Notes: a model not told the origin generated them from the sequence alone. A DNA stretch of 37,918 nucleotides from Cylindrobasidium torrendii FP15055 ss-10 (GCA_000934385.1 KN880661.1:1-37918); one strand, 5' to 3'; shown: positions 1-10,070, counted from the stretch's first letter. Numbers and translations: made by a program.

Positions 1-791
1 TCATTTAAAATTCAAAAGGTGTAATTTGATAGATGAATAAAAAGATCACGGCCATAGAACTTATCTACACGCTAGAAAAACCTCTGTAGCACAATCTTAC
101 ATACTTCTGACATGGTATTGAGCAAAAGGACTGACGGAGAAACTGTGATTTGAAGCGCAAATGCGCATCGACTGAATCTTGCCATGATCGGTAGGTCATC
201 AAAGCATCAAACACGCGCCAAATGTTGTTTCGTTGCCCACCCAAAATGGGGCTCTCAAATTCGCTACTAAATAAATGCTCAATTTAATATATGTCATACA
301 GAATAAATGCACGATGCCTGTCTCCAAGCATCTCCGGCAACAAGCCCATTTTGAGGTTTGTGTGGCCGGCCCAAGCCGTTTGTTTTGTTTCCGGGTGATC
401 GATAGTACTATGTCCACTGCGCTCATTTGGGCGTCTGTCGTTGGACTGAGGAATACACATTATTGTGCTCCTGGATGCTATGCGTAAGTTTCCCCCATCC
501 TCGGCAAGCAATCTGAGGAACCCGCCAATCTCCAAATGGCCAGAGAATCATCGTTAAGTCCCGTGTCTTATGTACTTTGATCCCCCAGCTAGCCACACGG
601 TATTCTCCCAACCTTGAGAGAAGAATCAAGCTCCCGTGCACTTCTTATTCAGCTACCTTGGGGATTAAGTGTCACTTCAGTGATGACAACACGGGATATT
701 ATCTTCTAAAACCGCGAGAGGCTGCGTGGTAGCTGAGCTGATAGATCGCGAGCTTTGAAGGCCACTTTCTTCCCTTCCCTTTCTGACTTCC
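1..791. other. Upstream region of GH76-like copy 1, no gene seen
   Basis: I see no supportable coding region here; the short open frames lack family resemblance and splice context. From about 460 onward the sequence is related to the region upstream of the second GH76-like gene. For example, the 16-mer at 467-482 recurs at 4429-4444, and the stretch at 505-521 recurs at 4463-4479, at an offset of about 3.96 kb. The duplication that produced the two genes therefore included upstream, probably regulatory, DNA. Confidence 0.5.
467..521 (+). repeat. 5' flank of tandem duplication, copy 1
   Basis: This block contains gctcctggatgctatg and caagcaatctgaggaac, both repeated exactly at 4429-4479 with similar spacing. 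It marks the upstream part of the segmental duplication that gave the two GH76-like genes. Conservation of short blocks in otherwise diverged flanks could mean retained regulatory sites, but that is inference. Confidence 0.6.
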
Positions 792-3199
792 ATGCGCCTA
801 CACGGACCCATGCGCGGCCTTTTTGTTGGCTTGTTTCTGCTTCAAGTCCTTACCGTAGAGGGTGTTCAATTTGCTGCTCCGGCGACATGGCAGGCATGGC
901 GCGTTCCCACCATCTAATGCATCGGTGTCTGATGCCCTTTCACAGGACCCAAACATAACGCACACATGGTCAGAGGCGCAGAAGACAGTCACCGACGCGA
1001 TCACGCCTGTTTTTGCATCACTCGACGCGCTTGAGACAGGCATGTGGACGCGGTTCGGCGCTCCTGCGGGCTATATACTCATAAGCTTCAAGCGGACGTC
1101 GCGTTCTACTCAATCGTCGCCGCCTTCGACATGTACCGCGAAGCAGAAGACTACAAGACGGCGGTGAACGATTTCTGGGCCCGAAAGAATACGAACGAAG
1201 AGAGTGAACAAAAACCGTGCGTGTTCGTTTTCTCTCTGCATCTGTACGCTTAGGGTCTGTATAGTGTACGTCTACCTCGTCTCCAGGAAGAAGTGCTCAA
1301 CGATTACGTTCTATTCAGCTCCCAAATCGAATGTATGTTAACATCCCTTGTGAGTCTTGAGTACTGAGCAATCCAATTCACAGAGGTGAAGGTATTGATG
1401 CCATGCGCGCTTACGATGCCTACAAGTCTTCCGATGCCATCCAGTTTGCCCAGGCCGCTTGGAACTATGGAAGACGCTATACGATTTCTTCAGAAGATGC
1501 TTCTCGAGGAAAGATAGGTACTAAGGCGATTAGCATCCTTAGAGACTGTGCGGATAGTGAGTTTTCTGGATACTTGTATTAGCCAACTCATTGAAAACGA
1601 TGGCAGAAACAGTGGCCGGAGGCACGTTTTCAGTGTGTCCTTTTTGTCGCGCTGTATCCGGACAAGTGTAATATCAACAATACAGATTTCGGACACGGAC
1701 GACAGTATCATTCAAGGGAGTTCTACCGCGTAAGTACGCTTGACCGATGGGTACATTCCACTGATGCTTCAATTCAATTCTGGTAGGAAATTCTTTACGT
1801 ACGTCCGCCAAGTCAGGCAGCTTGAAAACACAAGTTTGAACGGCAAGGCAGCCTCTCCAGCTATCTGTGGAACGCGACGCAAAATCAAACGTATTTCACG
1901 GCAGTTCAACGGTCCGGCGCCTTTCTTGTCGACCTAATTGGTATAGCTACCTCTGGAAATGGCAAGGGTGGTATCAATGCCGCCGCAAATGGCACAGACT
2001 GCGCCTCTGATGTGTACGGTACCACTGATCTTCAGATCATGCAAGCCGGTGTTTTCATTGAGGGTCTGGCGGTGCTTCCGGCGGACGCGGAGGTACGGGG
2101 GGAGGCAGTAAAGTCATGGTATGTCAACGCCATTTGACGAAGCCAACCTGAACTTTCACCATCAACTACAGGCAAAGGATGCTCGTCGATACGATCATCA
2201 CAACAAATAAGGCTTGTACACAGCCTAGTGGAATTTTCTGTACGTTGTATATCTCTCTTGCGGAGAAAGGTAGAGCTCAACTACAATGGGGTAGCTCGAA
2301 CGGATACCAAAGGGGACAACAACCTTGCCTATGGCCTTGGCGCCTTATATTTCCGCATGGCTGATGCAACTGTACGGAATTACATAGCGAAATACCTTGC
2401 AGTTCAGGTAGGCCGCGCCTCGATTATCCCCCCTTTTCACGTTGAAGGCTAGTGATATTGAAATCTCTGCGATTTTCAGTATAATGCCGTGACAAAGCTT
2501 GCTGCAAACGGAAACATCTATTCTGGGTCATGGGGAGGGCCCCGCCCGACGAGTTACGACCACTGGAACCAAACAGTGGCGGTGTATGCATTGGTCAATG
2601 GCGCGCTGACGGTACGACCGTCAGCATCACCAAGCAATGGGACAACTCCCGAACCCCCTAGCAATGATAGTAAAGGACATACCAGCCTTATTGGACCTTT
2701 GGTGGGCGGAATTGTGGGCGGACTTGCCCTTTTATCCATCGTTGGCCTCTGTATCTTCCTGCGGAGGCGGCGGGCGATCAAAAACAGCGAGCTCGCCATA
2801 GAGGACGAGTACAAGCACGGCATGCCGACTCCATACACGATACCAGCCGTCACGGTGACTGACTCGGTATTTGGTTTTCCGAGCCCCCGCGTAGACACTC
2901 CCCAGACAACGGAGTACTCAAGGAAGCCGCCTCTTGAGAACTGCTTAGCATCAAACGCACAAAGCTGGCAATGTCTATTTGGGACCCCGGCGTACTGGGG
3001 GTACTGGGGGGACGTGCCGGGGTCCCTAATAGGGACCCCGGGGTGCCAAATAAGCGTGCAGGGTCGGATCCCGACGCCAGCGGAAGGAGGTCAAGCACGT
3101 GACATGCCGCCGCGCGGCAATCAGCCGCCGCCTGCCCAAAGCGGTAATATATCCCGGCATCTCCAGGCAACTTTGTGCTCTGTGATGGACACCATATAA
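792..3199 (+). CDS. GH76-like membrane-anchored protein, copy 1, 3' end disrupted by a transposon
   Basis: Exons: 792-893, 946-1039, 1093-1216, an unresolved exon between 1217 and 1383, 1384-1556, 1607-1632, 1686-1729, 1787-1798 (12 nt), 1852-2118, 2172-2239, 2295-2407, then 2480 onward. The product starts MRLHGPMRGLFVGLFLLQVL, a signal peptide, so it enters the secretory pathway. The body resembles fungal family 76 glycoside hydrolases (alpha-1,6-mannan processing), with motifs such as VAGGTF, GDNNLAYGLGALY and YDHWNQT. One membrane segment (about 2690-2760) is followed by RRRR. Introns 1 and 2 appear to use GC donors (894, 1040) where copy 2 has GT. From 2967 the frame enters a transposon and stops at 3197-3199, so the cytoplasmic tail is foreign or lost. 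The Asp-Asp catalytic pair of GH76 is not evident. It may be a pseudoenzyme or a decaying gene. Confidence 0.78.
2958..2966. repeat. Target-site duplication, left copy
   Basis: CACAAAGCT directly precedes the element and recurs exactly at 3803-3811. Counting the duplication once, the joined host flanks align with the uninterrupted sequence of the paralogue near 6955-6985, which supports these insertion borders. Confidence 0.8.
3017..3041. repeat. GC-rich hairpin inside the transposon
   Basis: There are 11-bp perfect arms (3017-3027 and 3031-3041) around a 3-nt AAT centre. The right arm repeats the GGGACCCCGG found at the element's terminus, so it looks like a partly duplicated terminal repeat. 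It could hamper transcription through the element; that is inference. Confidence 0.75.
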
Positions 3200-3477
3200 A
3201 TCATAAGGTCAAGAATGAAGAAATGTAACTAGCCTCTAAGTGTATAGAAATCATGAAAAAAGGTAAACAGCATTATGTTAAGTAGACTGTCCTTATACAT
3301 TTATATCCCCAAGCTCTCAGTGCTCCGGCCATAGAGGACTCGAAAAAGCACTTCCTGAACTCACCAAGCATTTTAACTGTTGTATAAAAGTATTAGGGAC
3401 CCGAATTGTAGCTTAGAAAGCCACTGAGCAGGCAGATTTTGCGCTCCAGGCGATGTGGCGCCGCTGTGTCCGCGAGA

Positions 3478-3547
3478 GTGTCCGCGGACTGTCCTCGAGT
3501 GTCCGCGATCAAGTGTCCGCGGACTGTCCTCGACTGTCCGCGACATT
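3478..3547. repeat. Two 35-bp tandem repeats rich in TGTCCGCG
   Basis: The first 21 nt of the unit are identical at 3478-3498 and 3513-3533, and the remaining 14 nt diverge slightly. The octamer TGTCCGCG also occurs just upstream at about 3467. Subterminal repeats of this kind often bind transposase in TIR elements, but no such function is shown here. Confidence 0.8.
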
Positions 3548-3802
3548 GTGGCGCAATGAAGTTTCGAACGCTCAACGCAACTGTAAGCTCAGTTTATATC
3601 CACCTCAATGTAGCAGAATATCTGTACAATAAGTGTGTAGACTTTATGCAGGCAGCGGGCCAAGTTTTCGCTTCGATCGGCGGGCGGCGCGCAAGGGCGG
3701 GATCGACCCTGCACGCTTATTTGGGACGACGGGGTGCTAAAGTAAATGTAAATAAAATTTTGCGGTACCCCCAGTACGAGGGGGTCCCAAATAGACTATT
3801 CC

Positions 3803-3811
3803 CACAAAGCT
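3803..3811. repeat. Target-site duplication, right copy
   Basis: Exact second copy of CACAAAGCT. The sequence after it (ctgggatgcc and onward) continues the homology with the last exon of the downstream paralogue. Confidence 0.8.
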
Positions 3812-3984
3812 CTGGGATGCCAGGGAATAACCGTGAGACGACAACTCTCCGCGATCTAATCCAGGGGCGTCCCGCAAGCTGAAAATTTCCTATTATAGGT
3901 ACCACAATGTACTCGCTGCATCACTTCGAATCAGAGGAAGGCGGGTTGGAGGACCATACGGCGCCTCCCACGTATACAGAGTGA
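3812..3984 (+). pseudogene. Displaced 3' tail of GH76-like copy 1
   Basis: This segment aligns with the cytoplasmic-tail coding sequence of copy 2. For example, GMPGNN here matches the SPDNN region there, and PPTYTE before the stop at 3982-3984 matches PPTYA in copy 2. It follows directly after the transposon and its target-site duplication. In the frame that joins the exon across the insertion there is a TGA at 3880-3882, about 100 nt before the likely original stop. This suggests decay after insertion, unless the element is spliced or excised. Confidence 0.65.
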
Positions 3985-4746
3985 ACACTGCGTGAAGCAG
4001 TGTAGCAGTAATACAATGTGTTGCCTTCGAGTCTCCAGTGCCGCATTCCACTGACGGACATATTTCAGAACGCTTGGCGAGATCCCTCGACCATAACTAT
4101 ATATTCATCCAAGTTGTGGTCGGAGGTCGGAGGCGTTGTGATATATCACCCTCGAATAATTAGTTGAAAGCTCAAATTGGCGCACTGTACACATATTTAG
4201 TGTGACAACATTGTACTTGTTGATTCAGCAGGGAGTTCACACAGGCCGCAGGGATGTGCATGGTGATGCTCTGATGCTGAGCGTATTTCGTGACGCGTGG
4301 ACATTCGAACGCGATCGACGGATTCGGCATCTTCCGACTACTTTGTGCTCTTACTATCATCAGTACTGCCATGCTCGTTTGGGTGTCCGACGTTCGTCCG
4401 ACGTAGCCCGGCCACACCTTCTTATTTTGCTCCTGGATGCTATGATTTTTCTCCATCTTCACCAAGCAATCTGAGGAACTTGTCAGTTCAGTTCAAGTCA
4501 TCAGACAATCATTATCAAATCTGCATCACTCCCCGACTAAGAGCAGGTTTCCGTCTTCTCTGAGTGTGGGAGGAAAGCTCTCAAGAACTTCTCATTCAGC
4601 TACATTGGTAAATGTTACATCAAAGACTGTAACACGGCAAAAGATCTTCGAATTCCAGTATCGAGAGGCTGTGCTTGTTGAATGTTTAATAGAGTAGAAC
4701 ATGCAAGTTCAATAGTTCAATCTCTTCCTATCCCTCAGCGACTTCG
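3985..4746. other. Intergenic region between the GH76-like genes
   Basis: I see no gene here. The first part is the expected 3' flank of copy 1. From about 4420 the sequence resembles the upstream region of copy 1 (see 467-521), and it leads into the start codon of copy 2 at 4747. Confidence 0.5.
4429..4479 (+). repeat. 5' flank of tandem duplication, copy 2
   Basis: Counterpart of 467-521. Two exact blocks of 16-17 nt are shared at nearly the same spacing, showing that the duplicated unit of about 4 kb began upstream of the coding start. Confidence 0.6.
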
Positions 4747-7169
4747 ATGCGCCTACATGGACCTATGTGTGGCCTCTACAGTGCTTTGTTCTTGCTGCCA
4801 GTCCTTGCCGAGGAGGAAATTCGATTTTCTGTTCCATCGACATGGAGAGTATGTTCTCGTCCCCGCCATCAAGCTGCGTCGAAGCCTGAGATATCATTGT
4901 AGAAACCAAACATAACGCAGTCGTGGTCGGAGGCGCAAAAGACCGTCACCGACGCCATAGCGCCTGTGTTCGCATCGCTCAACGGAGTTGAGACCGGTAT
5001 GTGAACGCGCAGTTCCTCACCTCCACGCGCCGTATTCTTATCGTTTTCGAGCGGACAACGCGTTCTACTCGATCGTTGCTGCTTTTGACATGTATCGCGG
5101 AGCACAAGACTACAAGACAATAGTGAACGATTTTTACGCCCGAAAGATTACAAACCAAGGGAATGAGCAAACATAGTGAGTGGTCATTCGTTCTCTTCTT
5201 TTGTACGCCTAGAATGTCTTCAGTGTACGTCCAACTCTACTCGAAGAAGCAGTCCTCGATGACCATGCATGATGATCTATTAAGATGCCAAATCGAATGT
5301 ACGTCGACCCCTCCCCAGCATAATTGCCCTCTGTCTGGATGCATTGCATATTGAGATAACACGTTGACAGAGGCGAAGGTATCGATGCCATGCGCGCTTA
5401 CACTGCCTACAAATCTTCCGATGCCATTCAGGTCGCTCAAGCCGCTTGGGACCATGGAAGAAACTATACCATCTCTTCAGAGAATGTTTCTCAAGGGAAT
5501 ATGAGTACGAAGGCATTCAACATTCCAAAGAGCTGTGTGGAAAGTGAGTTCTTCCAGAGCTTTCAGTGTTATACTATGGCCCCGCTAATCGAGGTCTACG
5601 GCAGAATCAATGGTTGGAGGGACGTTCTCGGTGCGTTGATCTCTCCATATCTGCGCACAGAATTTTGGACAAGAAGTACAGTATCCAGACACGAACAACG
5701 GAATCCTTGATGGAAGTGCGACGGCGTGAGTATATCTGATCGACCAACATATCCAACTAATGCTCTTTCACTCTCCCAGAAAATTCTTCACGTACGTCCG
5801 TCAAATCCATCTCGTGAACAAGACTTTGAAAAATATAGAAGCCTCTCCAGCTACTTGTGGGTCGCGACGCAGAATCAGACATATCTCACCGCAGCAAAAG
5901 AGTCGGGCGCCTTCCTCGTTGACCTAATCGGCATCGCCACCTTTGGGAATGGAAAAAGTGGTATCAATGCCGCTCTGAACAACTCAGACTGTGCAACAGA
6001 TGTCTATGGTGTAACAGATCTCCAAATTATGCAGGCTGGCGTCTTCATCGAGGGGTTGGCGTTATTACCAGAGGACACCGAGATACAGGAGAAGTCTGTG
6101 AAGTCATGGTATGCCGAGGCCGTTAGCTCGAACGACTAGACGCGTTTCTCACCTACAACTTAGGCGACGGATCCTTGTCAATATGGTCATCACAACAAAC
6201 AAGGCTTGTATTCAAAAGAGTGGTATCTTGGGTACGTTGTCTTTTGCGCGCGTGGACCGATGAGCCTCAATTACGTCGACACAGCTCGAACAGATACCAA
6301 AGGTGACAACAATATCGCGTACGGTCTAGGCGCCCTCTATTCCAACACTGTCGACGGAACCATGCAGGATTACATTGCGAAATATCTTGCAGTTCAGGTC
6401 AGCCGCGCCTCGAATCTCCTCCCCTTTGACACCTCAACTAATATTTCAAATACAGTATAATGCGGTGATAGAGCTTGCTGCAAAGGGAAACATCTATTCT
6501 GGGTCGTGGGAAGGACCTGCGCCTACGGATTACGACCACTGGAATCAAACACTGGCGGTGTATGCATTGGTCAGCGGCGCGCTGACAGTACGATCGCCGG
6601 CATCATCGAACAATGGGACGGCTCCGGAATCCCCCAGTGGACCCAGCAACGATGGCAAAAGACATCCCAGCCGCGTCGGACTACTTGTAGGCGGGCTTGT
6701 GGGCGGCCTCGCCCTGGTACTCATTGCTGGCCTATCGATTTTCTTACGAAGGCGACGTGCCTCCGACCACAACGGCGAGCTGGCCAGCTTGGATGGGGAC
6801 GAGCCCCAGTATAAGCACGGCGTACCAATCCCGTATACGATATCATCCGTCAGAGTGTCCGGTTCAAGACTTGGCGCGCTGAGTCCCCATGTAGAAACTC
6901 CCCAACCAGTGGAGTACTCGAGGAAGCCGCCTCTTGGGAACTGCATAGTAGCATCGAACACTCGACAGCGTGCTGGGTCACCAGATAATAACGCGGCTAC
7001 AGTTCCCCACGCTTTGGCGACGATTGGGAGTGGCCCGAACCCCGAAAGTCTTCCTACAGATACCATTGTGAATTTGCTTCATCGTAGGCTAGAGCGGGAG
7101 GGTAGGTTGGGAGACCGTTCCTCACCTCCTACATACGCTACAGATACTAGATCGCTGCGTACGATGTGA
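4747..7169 (+). CDS. GH76-like membrane-anchored protein, copy 2
   Basis: Exons: 4747-4848, 4903-4996, 5052-5175, one unresolved exon within 5176-5370, 5371-5543, 5605-5630, 5682-5725 (or from 5661, which adds seven in-frame residues), 5780-5791 (12 nt), 5839-6108, 6164-6231, 6285-6397, 6456-7169. The product of about 590 residues starts MRLHGPMCGLYSALFLLPVL, a signal peptide. GH76-like motifs follow (GDNNIAYGLGALY, NIYSGSW, YDHWNQT). After a Ser/Pro/Asn linker comes one membrane helix (about 6677-6748) with a RRRR stop-transfer and a tail of about 140 residues. It probably acts at the plasma membrane facing the wall on mannan-type glycans. At the position where related enzymes carry NDDALWWA, this protein reads GEGIDAMRA, so the catalytic Asp pair appears absent. 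The unresolved exon is 10 nt longer than in copy 1, so a frameshift cannot be excluded. Confidence 0.82.
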
Positions 7170-8042
7170 CACTTGGTACGGAACGCCATCTTCATGAATA
7201 TTTACTATCGTCTTCTACATACTAATCGTATTCCATAGTGTTGATTACCTCACAGTGTTATTTATTTGATTCGTTCGAGTTCTATGGGGGGTGTATCTCA
7301 TTGTGATGTTGTTTTGAAGGCTCGAACGGATGCAGGAGTTCCAGACTGCCAGTACACACATACCCTGACTGTATTCCAAATTGATTGACGATGTTCCTTT
7401 TGTTATTCATTCATTTAGATTTGAATCAACCGGGTGTGCCGCCAGATGGCGCCCCATGAATTTCACTCATGCGCTCATCGACATCTTTCGACCCTCGTTT
7501 ATTTGACTCTGAAAGCCTGCACGCATGCCAAAGAAACGAAGACTATATTCGAAACATTGCTCACGGAAAGGTTCTTGGACATATCACAGGTTCATTTTCT
7601 TTGCCTGAACTGTGAGAAAAACGGGAGAAATCTGTCATTATGGGCATGGAAGTCGAACAGAAGGATGCACGGCTTAGGCTTGGGCGCTTGCGAGAAGCCT
7701 TCGTCAGTAGGGCATACATCATTCATAGCTCACTTATAGAAGAACAAATGTCAAGTTTCTGTTCGAGGTACCAGCAGGAATTTATCGAACGTACAACGCC
7801 GCAGCGGGCGTCTGCGTATCGAAAGCGCGGACGTCAACCCAAGTCCGCGGACGCACTAAGAAACTGCCAGACAAATTCTGTAGGGCGTGCAAATAAAGAA
7901 TTGTCCAATTTGAATAGGGAGACATGAGCTAGCAAAGGTAGTGTAGGTTGGGTGGGACTGGTACCGCAGATACATAGGGCGTCATTGATTCGTCGTAATA
8001 GGTCGTGGGTGCGCTGTGAAATCACTGTCCGTGGGGAGGCAT
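7170..8042. other. Intergenic region, little supported
   Basis: The first 200-250 nt are the probable 3' UTR and terminator region of GH76-like copy 2. The rest contains only one ATG-started frame of note (7640-7927, listed separately). No transposon ends or RNA genes were seen. Confidence 0.45.
7640..7927 (+). CDS. Hypothetical small ORF (95 aa), doubtful
   Basis: An ATG-initiated single frame with a charged, helix-prone N-terminal half (MGMEVEQKDARLRLGRLREA) and a basic tail with KRGRQPK. I do not recognise it. It has no clear intron or promoter signal and no membrane segment. It could be a chance frame or the remnant of a gene, and I list it mainly because the surrounding 800 nt are otherwise empty. 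Confidence 0.18.
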   Translation: MGMEVEQKDARLRLGRLREAFVSRAYIIHSSLIEEQMSSFCSRYQQEFIERTTPQRASAYRKRGRQPKSADALRNCQTNSVGRANKELSNLNRET

Positions 8043-8393
8043 TTACATTGCGCCCTCGCTCTTCGAGATGATGTACCTTCAAAGCCATCAGTACAAGCAG
8101 CCCCATTCGATAGTAGTGAGACATACCAAGCATGAATGACTCCAGGAATCCATCCGAGAACGCAAAGACAGATGTTGATGAGGAAGTCCGAACCACATCC
8201 TCGTTCTACGTCCGGTCAATACCCTGGAATGATGCTATGCGGAGGAAAGAATCGTACTGAAGAGAACGGGGAGGAATGGGATCAAACTATGGGAGAAGGA
8301 AGTTAGTACAGATGCAGTATTGAGGCGCGGATAAGGTGCGTACATTGCAAGGAAGTACATGCATACATTGCTAGTAGACGATGGTTGGGACAT
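8043..8393 (-). CDS. Pmp3/RCI2-family small membrane protein
   Basis: Four short exons on the minus strand: 8344-8393, 8258-8286, 8127-8205, 8043-8076. Joined they give 63 residues, with phases fitting at every junction. The product starts [17 protein letters not shown], continues [20 protein letters not shown], then [17 protein letters not shown]. The RGCG..DFLIN.CLC.LGWIPG.IHAWY signature and two hydrophobic segments define the UPF0057/Pmp3 proteolipid family. In yeast Pmp3 modulates plasma membrane potential and salt tolerance, and plant RCI2 proteins are cold- and salt-induced. Introns of 50-57 nt have GTACGC, GTACGA and GTATGT donors. No single open frame covers it, so an ORF search alone misses it. 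Length is normal for the family. No functional link to its neighbours is apparent. Confidence 0.88.
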
Positions 8394-10070
8394 GGCGAAT
8401 AGTCGACTTGAAAGATAGGTCAAAGGGTAGGTGAGAGCGGGAGATAGGATGCTTGACTAGCAACAAAGGGTCCTGATGGTATTTATGTTGGCTGGTGGCG
8501 GGCTAAAGAAAGCGCATCGATCAACTTTGTCGTCATAGCACAGCCACGTCAGCGCTGCGCACAGTCCTCTAACCAACACAACCATGGGATACTGAGTCTC
8601 AAGCTGTGCAGACTGGGCCTTGCTTTCTTGTAATATCGCTGCGCACGCCTGATTTCTTTGTGTGGTATCCGGGGAGCCAGCCAAGTTGCAGTGCGCCTCC
8701 ATGCGTCGGCATGCGCCTCATGACGCAGGCGGACCGGGCGGAACGTACCCACCGACGCTATATCCGCGCGGCAGGCAATTCGTGTGCATCTCCTGGAAAG
8801 TTCTGTGAATGCTTCGTGATATCGATTCCTCATTTGGAACCAACAATGGCCACCTACCAGTTCAAAGTGCACGGTTGACTAAGCTCAGACAAGGAGGGAC
8901 ATCGAACTTCAAGACGGCCGTTATTCTGGCGACTACGGGTTGGCGCGGCCTCGTGCACGTCGGCGACTTTCCATCCACATTTGCGAGTTATATGAACGGC
9001 GGAAGTTGAATATAATTCATGCAATATTACGGTGAGATATGGTTCCTATTTGACGGGCTTATCGATGGGGACAGGTAGTGCGAGACTGCGAGTGCGACTC
9101 CCAGTGGGATGAGGTTCGGGCTCGATGAGCAGCGTACTAATATTTTGACATGAACAAATGTCGAATTCTTGAACACCCTCATGTTGTCTGAGGCAAACAT
9201 AACGATTCTCATGCAAAGCATAGTGCACCTGTACATCTGTATGGCATGGGAAGGATGTATAGTGGGAATATCTCGTGAGTATGTGACTTGGAAGGCCGAG
9301 ATAACTTCTTCATGGCCAAAGTGTATGATCAGTTATCCATCTCAAGCACCCAGGGACCAGCAGGTCTGAGCAGCGTTTGGCAGCGCAGGTCACTCATAGA
9401 CGTAGAGTGGACGTAGACTCTTTGACTGTGGCAGCGCCACAAGGAGGTTACAAGAAAGCGGGATGATCAAAGCCTCGAGGCAGAAGCGCGTCAGAAAGCG
9501 GTGATCACGATTCGCAAAGTGGGTGACTGCCTCGAGGCGGTAGAGAGGGCAGAGGCGGGTTTGGGATAGAATTGCGCACATATCAGTGGGCAGCGGCCAT
9601 GGTTCGACACTGGTTCGAGGGAAAATTAGTGGGTGAAGGAGAAGTCCGAGAGATATGAACGTGTGAGAGAGAAAGAGAGGCTCTTACGCCACATATTCCT
9701 CCTAGGACTTGACCCGGACCATGTGGCTAGGGAGGACTGGGCAAAAGAAGGGCGACGACGGTCGTGAAGAGAGTGCGACGTTGAGGGATGCGCCAGCTTG
9801 AGACAGTCGGTGCTTGTCCAATGCCTGGAAACAAGCAACAAACACTTTTACTTTGGCAATTTCTGGGCAGGCGTAGCGTCGGGGCAGATGTCGGGGCTCT
9901 TGAGCGGAGAGTTGATCTGATCGGGGAACCTAAACGAGCCCTGCGGAGGCATAGTCCGAGATCTGAGATTTGGACCGGGTGATGTTAAAAGAGGGTGCAT
10001 ATGGAATTAGGATGCTTGTTGAAAAATCCCCCGGCTTTCCTTGCTTCTGCACCGTCAACCTCTGCACACC
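8394..10070. other. Long intergenic region, possible unresolved exon at 9702-9824
   Basis: This includes the promoter of the Pmp3-like gene on one side and that of the Ser-rich gene on the other. Most of it shows no supportable coding sequence. The exception is a minus-strand segment 9702-9824 that follows a TTTCCAG-type acceptor and reads ALDKHRLSQAGASLNVALSS, then a Pro/Ser-rich end and a stop. It looks protein-like, but I could not join it in frame to an upstream exon, so I do not call a gene. Confidence 0.35.

Larger units (their letters stand above)
2967..3802. mobile_element. 836-bp TIR DNA transposon, non-autonomous (MITE-like)
   Basis: The left end GGCAATGTCTATTTGGG pairs with the reverse complement of the right end, GGAATAGTCTATTTGGG. 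The inverted similarity continues through GACCCC and GTACTGGGGGTAC. A second inverted pair lies inside (3040-3073 versus about 3698-3724). The element is bordered by a perfect 9-bp direct repeat; 9 bp suits Mutator-like elements, while 8 bp would suggest hAT, but the family cannot be fixed by eye. No transposase frame is present, so it would need a helper. It also holds a GC-rich hairpin (3017-3041) and a 35-bp tandem repeat (3478-3547). It sits in the last exon of GH76-like copy 1. Confidence 0.82.

Noticed and set aside
894..1092. RIP-type mutation as the cause of the GC donors
   Set aside because: RIP turns C into T. The change inferred here is GT to GC, the opposite direction, and I see no general C-to-T bias between the copies.
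2975..3794. Shorter transposon borders with a TA target duplication (Tc1/mariner-like)
   Set aside because: CTATTTGGG...CCCAAATAG is symmetrical, but the inverted similarity extends outward to GG(C/A)A...GTC and is bounded by a perfect 9-bp repeat. That repeat also makes the flanks match the paralogue, so the longer borders are better supported.
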